DNA of 64,000 nt from Chondrilla cf. caribensis (taxonomy: Eukaryota; Porifera; Demospongiae; Chondrillida; Chondrillidae): assembly GCA_964020155.1 (NCBI GenBank), contig OZ026548.1:51001-115000 (forward strand). Reading direction: 5' to 3'. The notes beneath the pieces are model-generated. The model saw nothing but the letters and a program-made list of their open reading frames with translations. It ran no database searches and was not told the DNA's origin. Shown piece after piece: positions 1 to 15,825 of this stretch. Each line of letters opens with the position of its first letter. Position 1 is the stretch's first letter. The position numbers were made by a program, and so were the translations under genes.

Positions 1-408
1 GGACCCCAACACAAATAGATGCATCTCAGCACACCTGTAACTGTCCACCAACATCCACAGATCTCTTGGCAATAAGAAATATGTTGTTAGCTTCCAGTTT
101 CTGTTGGACCTCCTCAGAAGTGATTGCAATATTGTTGACATGGCAGCGAACCTCGTTTGTGTTTGGAATCTCCTTCCAGGAAGCAAGGAATACCTTGCGA
201 TCTAAGTGGTTACCATTGCACTGTGAAACACAAGCTTGACAGAAGCTCTACTGACCTACCAAGCTTCCCATCTTCAGTCAAGTAGACATTCATAGGAACA
301 GAACACGTGAAGTAGAAGACGTTGACATTGTTCTTGACTGCTACTTGAATTGAAGACAGTGGGTCCATACGCTGTACAGCTCCACCTGCAGATAAAGACT
401 TCTGTGTG

Positions 409-470
<62 letters not shown>

Positions 471-3400
471 ATGCATGTGTGTGAACAAACCTCCATTAAT
501 GGCCAGTGATGTATCATTGGTTTGATTAGGCTGCAGAGGAGTCCATACTTGCAGTGGAGCTCCAGGCATCAGTCCAAAGCTAGTACAGACCAACACAACA
601 ACACCAATGGTAACACAAATGTGCGGTTAGCTGGGCTGTTAATGAAGTGAAATGGAGCATGAACGTTTAGTCATAGCATTAAACCTAGGCTAATGGAAAA
701 TAGCTTTGCATTCTCTGTGGCCGCATGACACAAAGAATCTATCATGCATTGACATAGCACCTGTTTTTGTTGAACTGAATCGCAAAGTCTCCCATGGGAC
801 TCATAGCCTTGTTGGAGAACGTCATGTCCATATAGATGGTTCCACCCCGCCTTGCCCAGGTGCCGGCCACCTCAAGACCTTGGCCATTAGCAGCAGATAG
901 CCATATCTACAGGTTGAGGGGAATGGTAATTGGATTCCCGTTGCCATAGCAGCAACAACATCAAACCTGTTTAGGTTGCACATAGCTGGATGGTCCAGTA
1001 ACAGATGGTCCAAAGAGATCAGCAAGTCCCCCCAGACCACCCGTCTGAATAGGACCTTGAGGTTGAGTTGTGATGAAGAGGCTGGAGAGGTCTCCACCGA
1101 GGAGGTCGACCTCCCCACCCCCACCAGATGGGGCATTGTACCCTCCCCCAGTGGTGGCAGACGGCAGGTCCAGAGACAGCAAATCACCAATTAAATCACC
1201 ATCACCATCACCACCCTGAGTGGTGGAAGCAGGAGTGTCATCAGTTGGCATTGTGCCGATGGGAGCTTCCTCCTCTGTGTACTCCACGGCTGATCTGAGG
1301 GATTGGAGAGTTACCATGAGTACAGTTACCATGGTAATATAGGGGAGACATTTCTTACGGCTGTGGCTTCACAGGGAGAGTGATCCTGCGAACAGGTGCC
1401 TTCCCTTCAATGAAAGAGTTCGGTGGTTTGTGGTAAACAGAAGCCAGTGTGGAGAGCTGCCCAATTAGTTCTGGAGTGATGGTACAAAGCCTCTCATCTA
1501 CATGCACCACACTATCTTTGACGAGGCTTACAACACACCATCAAGAAGGTTGGGCTCCAGCCGATCCGTCTCCTCAGAAATCAGTGGCTTGTCTGCCAAC
1601 ACAACTTCCTTGGCTGCTGTTGGATCAGTGGAGAGCAACCTCCAGTAAATGTAGCCCCTGTCACGAAGGTCCGGGTTGTCACTGTCCTGCAGTTATACAA
1701 AGGGGGTGTGACCAAAAGTGATTATAGTCTCATATACAGAGTCCTCCCCACCTGTGTGGCCATACTCAGCACAGACTGCACCAGTTCTTGGGTATCTGTG
1801 GGACATTTCAGAAACAGCTTCACAACAGCAGTGAGGAGCTGAAGCTGCACTGTTGTGGTTTCATCGTGGAAATTCTCTAAGAAGGCTCCCAGGAGGTCAC
1901 CGGCATTGTCAATTCTTTCTGCATATTCTCCAATGATCCATATCATAGAGGCTCTGACAGGAGGGCAGTATCCACACGGAATGTCTACACATGTCAACCC
2001 CCACTACCACTGCGAGTGCACCCACGTACCTTGCCTCAGGCTCGTCCAGAGAGTCCAGATTCTCACAGAGAATTGAGATGATGTTCTCGTATTTGTTTGG
2101 ATACTTTCTGAAAATGTCCCTGATAACAACTATGGCTTCCTGCACAACATAGTTGACCTTGGTCTGGATGAGGTCCAGCAAAGTGCTGACACAGCGTTCT
2201 GCTTGGTCCTGTCAACCAACAGGAGTAAAAAAGGCAGTAAAGAACTACAATCCTCCTTAAGATCACAAAGTGAATCTTGTAGAAAGTGCAAATAGGGAAC
2301 ATGTCCAACCACTGAAGGACTGATAACACAAATATTACGTTTTCACCAAAACTTCATAATACGTACACACTGCACGCATGTTTGCGAGAGCGTGGAGTGC
2401 AGAAGGGTCACTGCCACTTCTTGAAGACAATTACTGTGTGTTGTGGAGACACCACTTTAGCCCACGGCCTATTCAGTAACACCTGGTCAGGTTGTCCTTG
2501 AGGGGTATTGTATATCACCTGTTGACATTGCAGCAACCAGGCTACACAGACAGCATCCACAAGAATGCCTTGGTACTACATGATGACACCAAACAGCACT
2601 CACAGATACTTTGATAGCACAACGCCCAATTGCTCTGACTGAACGGCGGACAAAGTCCACATCCACTTCAGTAGCATACCTGCAAAAGGTCAATCACCTT
2701 ATCTCATCACACACAGCACTACTACATACACACACAGCACCACTTCATTCACACACAGCACCACTACATTCACACACAGCACCACTACATTCACACACAG
2801 CACCACTACATTCACGGCATGCCTCAAGACTCACTCTTTCAACTCGGAGAGGACTTGAGCAATGTTGTGCTCGGTGGTGAGGCGGATCATGATGTCGAGC
2901 TTCTCCAATTTGACATAGATGGGATCGTTGTACTTAACAAAGAACACTTTCATATCATCTTTCAAGATGTTGGATCTAACAGGTGAGGACGGCACATGAA
3001 ACCCGGATGCAGAGTGGGTAGATTACATCCTTGCCTTTTCTGCACAATGAGGTTGATGTTACGCAATGCCACATACTGTATCTCTGGCTGGGATGAGAGG
3101 AGCGTGACTGAATGGAGAGAGCAAATTTACAGTGAAACCGCTATGGAGTTGTGCCCACTACTACACCCACCTAGAGGAGGGGCTAGCTTCTTGCCAAGGG
3201 AATCCAGAAATGGTGAATCATCGGGAATGGCTTCAGCCATTCTCATGAGGACCTTGACTGCAGACAGGACCACTGCCGCATTGGCATGGGACAGCCGTGG
3301 GGTGACACGTTCACACACACTACAAACAACAAACACGAACACACATAAACATGACGTCACCACCCAACCCATCCAATGCACACTGCACCTCTGTGCTTCT

Positions 3401-4698
3401 CTCTCATCGGAGGGTGTGTACACCGCTATGGAGTCAAGGATGAAGACCTGCCCCCACTCCGTGCACTCGTTGAGGGCAGTGAGGAGCTTGTTGATAGTGG
3501 GCGTGTCCAGGTCCGAGAGGGTGGTGGCACTCTGGGATGTCTCACCAATCTCGGCCAAGGCAGCAACAGCATTAGCCACCACCTGATAGGACCACAGCAC
3601 TAGATCACATAATTGTTACTAAATATAGTACAATATACCATACAGTGAGAAATTTTCTCAGAGGAAAGTTTCCAATTTTGCTTAAAAAGCACAATTTCAC
3701 AGTTTTCACATTAACAAATCTGTGGTGCCATTAATCACTTTAAAGTTTGGGATTATAATTGCACGAATAAAAAAATCCAAAAATACGTGTGTGAAAATAA
3801 TCCTTAGTATAATATCAATCTATACATAAGTATATTAGGGCATATACACTTCCATACCATGGGGTTGGAGTCAGACAATGTTTCCTTCAGCAATTCAAGA
3901 AAACCTTGATCCTCTACTAGAGTGGAGTTGATGTCATAGAGCTTGGCCACACAAACACAAGCAGTCTTCCTCACATAAGGATCATCATCCTACAGAACAC
4001 ACAAGGCGTGTTAGCTGCAGCACAGATGCTCACACACGCACACGCACACGCACACGCACACGCACACATACACACACACGCACACACGCACACACGCACA
4101 CACCCTCAGGCACTTTCTAAGTGGTTCACACAAATATTCGGTTATCTTGTCCACTCTGATGCAACCCATGGTTCTCACGGCCAAGGCTCGGATCAGAGGG
4201 TTGGGGTCGTGGCAGTCCTACACGAAAAGACCATATGCACGTGATCATCACTGACTCCATATTACACTATAAATAAGGGGAAAATGGCGGACCTTGGCAA
4301 ACGTGTTGACCGCCAGAATAGCTAAATCCGGCTGAGATTTTGCATAGTTCATGAGATACAGATAAACCAATTTCTTTAGCTCCAAATTGTCCGTCTGCAT
4401 ACAGTTGATGACATCGGGGAACAACGAACTACGATCAAAAGAAATACTAACATCATAGTAATTTACATACTCAATAAAATACTAGATTTGCTTTACCTAA
4501 CGTCTTTGCCAACAGTCATATTTGCAATAATCTTCTTGACCGCTTCTTTTTTCCGTATTTTGTTATCTCCTTGGAGATCCACTTTGAGTTCGGCCAATTC
4601 GCCTTAAGACGCGGAAGGATTACAATAAATTGTTTATAAACGTCGTATACACAGTGCAAACCTTTCTTGGTCGTTGCAAAGTATTTTGAATCGGTCAT
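1..4698 (-). CDS. AP1B1/AP2B1: Beta-adaptin (AP-1/AP-2 complex large subunit beta), 3' end outside window
   Basis: Large beta subunit of clathrin adaptor complexes, which links cargo-bearing membranes to clathrin. The start ATG at 4698-4696 begins [13 protein letters not shown], the family's conserved N-terminus. Successive exons give the armadillo-like trunk, with family signatures such as [18 protein letters not shown] (about 4400-4340), [13 protein letters not shown] (about 3470), [20 protein letters not shown] (about 2930) and EARYVG plus [13 protein letters not shown] (about 2030-1920). A short intron at about 1532-1467 keeps the frame around 'KPP'. The hinge (about 1290-1000) is Gly/Asp/Ser-rich and holds a clathrin-box-like LLSLD. 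The appendage ear runs from about 940 leftwards to [12 protein letters not shown] (about 340) and on to base 1. Many invertebrates have one gene serving AP-1 and AP-2, so the paralogue is not assigned. The last ear residues and stop lie outside the window. Identification is very secure; individual exon ends less so. Confidence 0.95.
402..480. repeat. (TG)n microsatellite in beta-adaptin intron
   Basis: About 60 bp of near-perfect TG on the + strand, inside the short intron that separates two ear-domain exons of beta-adaptin. Confidence 0.9.
2700..2815. repeat. 21-bp minisatellite in beta-adaptin intron
   Basis: About five copies of a unit close to CACAGCACCACTACATTCA. It lies in the intron between the exon encoding [18 protein letters not shown] and the preceding trunk exon. 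Confidence 0.8.
4027..4103. repeat. (CACG/CACA)n low-complexity tract in beta-adaptin intron
   Basis: Alternating purine-pyrimidine CA with regularly spaced CG steps. It sits directly beside the exon that ends in the [13 protein letters not shown] segment. Confidence 0.8.
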
Positions 4699-5548
4699 TT
4701 TTGATCCAATAAGGAACACGACTAGCAATGGGGAGTTGACTGGACACGCGAACGAGAAACTGCGTGGTCTACGCGTACGCGCTTGTAGTTATTGCCTTTT
4801 ATGGCAGTCACGTGAGCACAACCATACCATACCAATGCGTGACATCACAGTACACATATATACTGTACAGGAAATGTCCACTGGATATTTGCATGTCAGC
4901 CAATTTATACTTCCAACACTTATTACATAGACTCTTGTGTTAAACCACAGAAAATCTAACATGTCAGATTTTATATGGTCGAACAGACACAATGTTTGTC
5001 AGTCAATTGGTGTGTTCTCTGTCTACGGGAACACTTGATGTGATTCCAGGTGTTTGAAGTGGTCCCCAGCTGGTGTGGCATTTGTTTCTTCCTCCACTCT
5101 CAAAGGGAATGTTACAAATGCCAGACACTTCAAAAGGCTGAGTCTAACTCCTCCACAATGCACCTACATACAGCCAGCTAATATCTAATAAAGAATTTAA
5201 ATGGATAAGTCTCATTCTTTCACGGCTAATTGCTTTGCTGATTGTCTACAGAATTGTGGTGCCGTACCTCAAGTACAGGGATAAGTTCCTCATTGTTTTA
5301 CTGCGGATCACAACATGTATACCAAGGAGCACAGTGTCGTTGGAGACATATAATGGTGTTTACGATCCATAGCAACCACTACATCTTTTCAATGATTGAG
5401 AAAAGATAAAAACATACAAATATCACTCCTATACAGGTTACAATCCTAAACATACATACACACTCTTACACATATGTACACATGTATATGAATAAAATCA
5501 ACAACATTCGTTCGGGGTCTCAGGTCAAATCCAGATGGACAGTCAGTG
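4699..5548. other. Intergenic stretch between beta-adaptin promoter and GLE1 3' end
   Basis: About 850 bp holding the upstream region of beta-adaptin (start at 4698, minus strand) and the downstream region of GLE1 (stop at 5549, minus strand). I see no coding exon, RNA gene or repeat array here. Confidence 0.6.
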
Positions 5549-10066
<4,518 letters not shown>

Positions 10067-10156
10067 TTTGCGATCTGCGTTCTTCTCCGTTCGCTGTAAT
10101 AATTGTCCGTCATTCGAGCTATCGGTAACGGTAGATGATACGCAGAGAGATCTGGA
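10067..10156. promoter_or_regulatory. 90-bp divergent promoter between GLE1 and ZCCHC8
   Basis: The two ATGs, 10066 (minus) and 10157 (plus), are only 90 bp apart. Both 5'UTRs and the core promoters must fit in this gap. The GLE1 start codon lies in CAAAATGGCC, which resembles a YY1/TISU element. I see no TATA box. Confidence 0.7.
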
Positions 10157-10273
10157 ATGAGCAATCGTGTACAGTTTGATAATTTAGTGGATGCAGAGTC
10201 CTATATTAGGAAATTAGAAGAAGAAAATATCCTACCGACGTGTTCTCCGTGTTGTGTTGAGTACAGCTCTTGT

Positions 10274-10365
<92 letters not shown>

Positions 10366-13300
10366 CATGGAGTTGAAGATTGAGTCCAAAGTGGAGTAAG
10401 CTGAAAATTATTGTTTTCACCATGTACATGTACATATGTATGCTGTGTGTATGCCACTATTAATTTTATTCTTAACTCTGCCCACTTGAAAATCTTAAAG
10501 AGAAAATACGAGTCTTTTCTAGCATATCTCAATGGTATGATTGGGTAATCTTCTGATTCAGCAACACTAGCTGTCTGTATACGTCTCTCCCTCTTTGGAT
10601 CCCCAGTCACAACCCTCATGTCGGCGATGGTCCCATCCTGTGCGCTGTCTACTTCAATTCTGTCTTGGGAAGGTAATTGTTGATGACCACAGTCAATGTC
10701 GGCCTTTACTTTTACACTCCTTGATGCAGTCATTACCACAGTGATCTGGAGAAGAAGATTGTGGGGAATTGGTACAAAGGACCTTTGCTCTATTCCTGTC
10801 AACTGGTCGCCCCAGCACAGAACACACACCAAGTACTGTTCATTATATTATTAGTGCGGGTGTGGTATCACCTCCTGGTGTAGCTCACTCAGTGATGGTG
10901 TACTTCTGTACTACCACTCCAGCCTTCGGACTTTCCTGTGGGCAACAGTCAGTCACACGAATCCACAAAGATGCTTGCAGTGAGCAGGTGCATTTTGAGT
11001 GGTGCTGTCTTGTTCCCACAGCATCTCCTTGCCTGGTGTAGATCAATGGTAGAGTGGAGTACTTCTATAACTTCTGTGTGGACAGTCTTGGGATAGCAGT
11101 GCAGGAGTGTGGTGACCACTATCTTCCTCTCTACAAGCAACCAATGTGCCCTAAGTGTATTGTGTGAGTGTGGGGATTGCTGTGGCTGTCAACAGCTGTC
11201 CTTGATCTTGCAGATTCACTCAAGTCTATGATTCAGAGATTTGGTCCAGTCCAGTCGACAGTGAGGGTGACCGGAAGAGAAAACAACCGTAAGACCCACG
11301 TTATGATGCTAGTGGTCTCTGTGTGATTGTACAGTTCAAATCCTCATCAAACAGGAGGAGCTGTTGGAACTGTGGCAGTCATGAGCACAGCCTCAAGCAA
11401 TGTCCTCAACCTAAAAACTACGCAAAGATCAATTCCAACAGAAGTAGTCTTCCCAGTCGCACTGGTACAGGCAGGTCTGTGATCACATGACAGTCACATG
11501 CCTCTGTGTGTGTGTGTGATGTGCTCTTTGCTGACAGGTACCACAGACTGCAGGATGAGAGGTTTGACTTCAAACCAGGTTCACTAAGGTGAGTGGGGGT
11601 GTGACGCGTCTCTCCTGCCAACCACGGTATCCACAAGGATTCCCACTCCATTGTTTCATTGCATTATGAACATTAAAGAGATAAGCATCTCTATCGCATC
11701 GTGGTGTTAGTGAAGTTTTCGATACAATCAATGGCATATCTGGCTAATTTGAAGATACTGATTGAATTATGAGTTATTTATCCAAAATGCTTTGTGTTGT
11801 TTGCTAGTGCAAAGCTGTTGGCAGCCTTGGGGTTGAGGAAGGGCCAGATACCTGAATACATATATCGTATGAGAGAGAAAGGCTACCCTCCTGGCTACAA
11901 GTTGGTGGGGAGGAATTGGAGCGGCATGTTCGTCTATAGTGAGAAAAGCGATGCAGGTTAGTCCTGGTGCTGGTGGTCCGGATGACTCTTGTGTTTACGT
12001 CCTCTTGTTCAATCAGATGACCACAAGACAGAATGTAGAGATAAAGGTGAGTTGATCCCTGTAATTATTTCTGATGATCACACCTCTGAAACACGTTTTA
12101 TGGTGTTGTTATGGCTACTGTCTCCTCATCCTACACATGTTGTCTGTCAAATGTCACAGACTTTCAGTCTGTACTACACACACAGGCTGCCACTGTCATG
12201 TACACCCTCTTTGATGTAGTGCTAACCATCGGTTTTGGAACTTAACGGTCCACTGATCATCTTACATACTGCAATAGGCTGAGGGGAAATCCCCTTGACA
12301 CCGGAATGTAATATATGCTAGCTCCCTTTCAATTACACTCCCTCTCTCCCTCTCTCCCTTTCTCCCTCTCTTCAGAGGAAGAGGTACTTTACCCTGGCTT
12401 CAACGCACCTGACGACTGTTACACTGATGAAGTGAGTATGAACAAATCATTAAATGGTTGCTATGGTTACTTCATTTGTATAATGTGTGCACATGCCTGA
12501 TCAATTGGCTGTCCTAGGAAGTAATTTAATGTTGATTCTGCAGTTCTAAGAATGGCTTGACTAAAACACCTACCTACACCCAAGGTTGTTTCTGTGTATG
12601 ACCAGCCGTGACCCCGTTCCATCTCATTAGTGAGATTCCTGAAGATTTAAACCGTCTTTGATGTGTTTCTCCAGTCTTAATAGTGTCACTGTTCAGCTAT
12701 CTCCTGAAGCACCCGATCATTACACAAATGATCTGCAGACAGTCAGGCACCTGCCAGCAGTACACTTGCTTGCAATGTGAATTCCACTCAGTCTTGGACA
12801 GTCTCTCTGTGTTTGCATGGGGACAGTGGTCACAGGCTCTGGGGGAGGTTGATATAGCAACATTTTGATGGAACCCTCCCATCCCGCCCACATCCCTGAG
12901 CAGCTACTTCAGCTCTTAATGCAGAGGACTAGTTTACACAGTCACAATAGCTAAAACAATGGCACCACATTTTTCAATTTCTTCAGTCGTTGCAGTTTCC
13001 TCAAAAGACACAAAGGCTTCCTTTGAGTGTAGTATCCTAGCCCTACCGTAGTGAATGTTTAGCTGAATGCTTTGATGTACTCACAGAGGTTGTCACTAGA
13101 AGACTGTCTTAATTCCATTGTTTGCATGAGTGAAGATCAAAGGCACTATTGTTACATTTTTATGTCTTCATTAATATCAATCAGCAAATGCGGACTCTTC
13201 ACAGTATATTTAATACCTTATATGTATAGTAATACAGTATGTAGCGTGTGTACTGTATGTAGTGTGTGTATTGTATGTAGTGTGTGTACTGTGTGTAGTG

Positions 13301-15244
13301 TGTGTACGGTATGTAGTGTGTGTACTGTATGTAGTGTGTCTACTGTGTGTAGTGTGTGTACTGTGTGTAGTGTGTGTACGGTATGTAGTGTGTGTACTGT
13401 GTGTAGTGTGTGTACTGTGTGTAGTGTGTGTACGGTATGTAGTGTGTATACTGTATGTAGTGTGTGTACTGTATGTAGTGTGTGTACGGTATGTAGTGTG
13501 TGTACTGTATGTAGTGTGTCTACTGTGTGTAGTGTGTGTACTGTGTGTAGTGTGTGTACTGTATGTAGCGTGTGTATTGTATGTAGTGTGTGTACTGTAT
13601 GTAGTGTGTGTACTGTATGTAGTGTGTGTACGGTATGTAGTGTGTGTACTGTATGTAGTGTGTGTACTGTGTGTAGTGTGTGTACGGTATGTAGTGTGTG
13701 TACTGTGTGTAGTGTGTGTACTGTATGTAGTGTGTGTACGGTATGTAGTGTGTGTACTGTATGTAGTGTGTATACTGTATGTAGTGTGTGTACTGTATGT
13801 AGTGTGTGTACTGTATGTAGTGTGTGTACGGTATGTAGTGTGTGTACTGTATGTAGTGTGTGTATTGCATGTAGTGTGTATTGTGTGTTGTGTGTGTGAT
13901 GCATGTACTGTATTTATTGTATTTATTGTGTGTGTAATTAATATCTGTAGTGTACTGTTCCTGTAGACTGACAAAACATGGAATGACATGGAAATTAGTG
14001 ATGAAGAGCTAGGTAAACAGCTGCTCCAACAACTGCACACACTACACACAACAAAAGATGGTAATGGGTGGATGGAAAATGTCTGAATTCGTGCACACCC
14101 ACCTACACACCCGCCTACCCACCCACCTACCCACCCACCTGTACACACTTACAGTCCTTACAGATCTGCTCAATATAACCACTTTAAGGATCTCACTATT
14201 CATATGGACATAATCTTGTTAGTAGTATCTTAAGTCTCACAATCTTCTTTTTGAGGTGTGTGATTGAGTTAGTCGACAGTTCTTATCATCTCAAAATAGT
14301 TCCCATTGTACTGCTAATGGTCTCCATGTAGTCCACCAGTGGTCTCCTTGTAGTCCACCAGTGGTCTCCTAGTAGTCCACCAGTGGTCTCTGGTAGTCCA
14401 CCAGTGGTCTCCTTGTAGTCCACCAGTGGTCTCCTTGTAGTCCACCAGTGGTCTCCTTGTAGTCCACCAGTGGTCTCCTTGTAGTCCACCAGTGGTCTCC
14501 TGGTAGTCCACCAGTGGTCTCCATGTAGTCCACCAGTGGTCTCCTGGTAGTCTACCAGTGGTCTCCTTGTAGTCCACCAGTGGTCTCCTGGTAGTCCACC
14601 AGTGGTCTCCTTGTAGTCCACCAGTGGTCTCCTTGTAGTCCACCAGTGGTCTCCTTGTAGTCCACCAGTGGTCTCCTTGTAGTCCACCAGTGGTCTCCTG
14701 GTAGTCCACCAGTGGTCTCCTGGTAGTCCACCAGTGGTCTCCTTGTAGTGCACCAGTGGTCTCCTAGTAGTCCACCAGTGGTTTGCTGGTAGTCCACCAG
14801 TGGTCTCCTTGTAGTCCACCAGTGGTCTCCTTGTAGTCCACCAGTGGTCTCCTTGTAGTGCACCAGTGGTCTCCTAGTAGTCCACCAGTGGTTTGCTGGT
14901 AGTCCACCAGGGGATTCCCCCTCATGTCATTCAGCACATCAACCAAGCTTTAAGGAAGTAATCCCTCCACTAAAAATGCAAATTAAGTACATATTATATG
15001 AATTTTCTCTGTAGAAGAAGGTGAACTCAGTGAGGAGAAGGCAGGAACCACTAAGGAGAAGAGGGAACCAATTGAAGATGAAAGTGAATCAGATGAAGAT
15101 GACTATGTTGCTCCACCTAAAGTTTTTGCTATGGATTTCCCCCCTGATGTCATTCAGCACATCAACCAGACAAGTAATCCCACAGTTAGAAAATGGAAGT
15201 CGATTAGGGGAATTTTAAAGCGTGAACGCAAAGCCAATATATAG
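10157..15244 (+). CDS. ZCCHC8: ZCCHC8, zinc-knuckle subunit of the nuclear exosome targeting (NEXT) complex
   Basis: Scaffold that joins the helicase MTR4 and RBM7 in the NEXT complex, which delivers short-lived nuclear transcripts to the RNA exosome. ATG at 10157 gives MSNRVQFDNLVDAESYIRKL, followed by a short coiled coil. An exon at about 10595-10671 contains DGPILCAVYF, matching the family's DGPIL motif, and one near 11041 reads VEYFYNFCVDSLG. The CCHC knuckle CWNCGSHEHSLKQC is at about 11360-11400. A PSP domain follows (ALGLRKGQIPEYIYRMREKG, then YPPGYKLVG, about 11820-11910), then EEVLYPGFNAPDD (about 12380). The last exon (from about 15015) is acidic, then FPPDVIQHINQTSNPTVRKW, ending at TAG 15242-15244; this resembles the C-terminal MTR4-stimulating helix of the human protein. 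Two large intronic minisatellites are present. Exon boundaries in the middle are approximate. Confidence 0.92.
10278..10363. repeat. (TG)n microsatellite in ZCCHC8 first intron
   Basis: About 85 bp of perfect TG. It ends only a few bases before the apparent acceptor of the exon encoding ELKIESKVE. Confidence 0.92.
13230..13895. repeat. 18-bp minisatellite in ZCCHC8 intron
   Basis: About 37 copies of GTACTGTATGTAGTGTGT with variants (GTACGG, GTGTGT, TCTAC). The unit is a multiple of three, so it produces long open frames on both strands (for example TVCSVC repeats). These are repeat artefacts: the array sits between two ZCCHC8 exons. Confidence 0.95.
14312..14913. repeat. 22-bp minisatellite in ZCCHC8 intron
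   Basis: About 27 copies of TCCACCAGTGGTCTCCTTGT plus AG. A block of about 62 bp (14741-14803) that includes the rare GTGCACC and GTTTGCTGG variants recurs 110 bp downstream (14851-14913), so whole five-unit blocks have been duplicated. Confidence 0.95.
14908..14965 (+). pseudogene. Displaced partial copy of the ZCCHC8 last exon
   Basis: Immediately after the 22-bp array, about 22 bases from ATGTCATTCAGCACATCAAC onward are identical to the start of the VIQHINQ segment of the true last exon (about 15147-15168). AAGTAATCCC shortly after also matches, with a few extra bases between. The copy lacks an open frame equivalent to the exon and is best read as a fragment of exon duplicated into the upstream intron. 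Confidence 0.8.
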
Positions 15245-15825
15245 TTGAAATGTGACAACATGTTTAATCCTTTTATCTTTTATTATTGGCTATTTGTAAC
15301 AATGTTGTTAATGTGTTTCTTCAGTTACCATGGAGATGCCAATTACCCATTATAAACACTTTCCCCTAGAAAGTAACCAATGAAAAGTGATCATGAACTA
15401 GCTCCTCCCCTAATACCACGCATACCAGGTGCCTTTGACTAGTTACAACACATTACCGTGTATGATATCCTGTTGTATCACTGATTATGCTAGGTGAGAT
15501 TACAATTTTGCACTGTAGTAGTACTCACTAAAACAAGTGTACGATTCTAGTTAGTTGGGGAGAAAATCAGATATTCACATCAATCAAGGTTAAAATCCAA
15601 GAGTAATATATTAGAATCTGGCAATAAGCACACAATGACATGAAGGTACAACAAGACACACATTACAGTATATTACGGCAAAAAACAGTAAATTATGTAC
15701 AATATCGGTAGCACAGCAAGTGAACGGACAAAGTCCCAACAATAATGTGGTTTAACAATAATTGAAGAAAAAAAAAAGCAAATGTTCTGTTAGTCCAGTG
15801 TCGTGAATTTGCAGACAAGAATGTC
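15245..15825. other. Convergent intergenic region ZCCHC8 / Dlish-like gene
   Basis: 580 bp of AT-rich sequence holding the 3' flanks of both genes. An A-rich run lies near 15768. No gene or array seen. Confidence 0.6.

Noticed and set aside
10365..10832. 155-residue minus-strand open frame with no low complexity
   Set aside because: The plus strand here carries ZCCHC8 exons (for example DGPILCAVYF); this frame is their antisense shadow.
13072..14148. Open frames of 228-312 residues on both strands made of TVCSVC or HTTYST repeats
   Set aside because: Produced by the 18-bp array in a ZCCHC8 intron.
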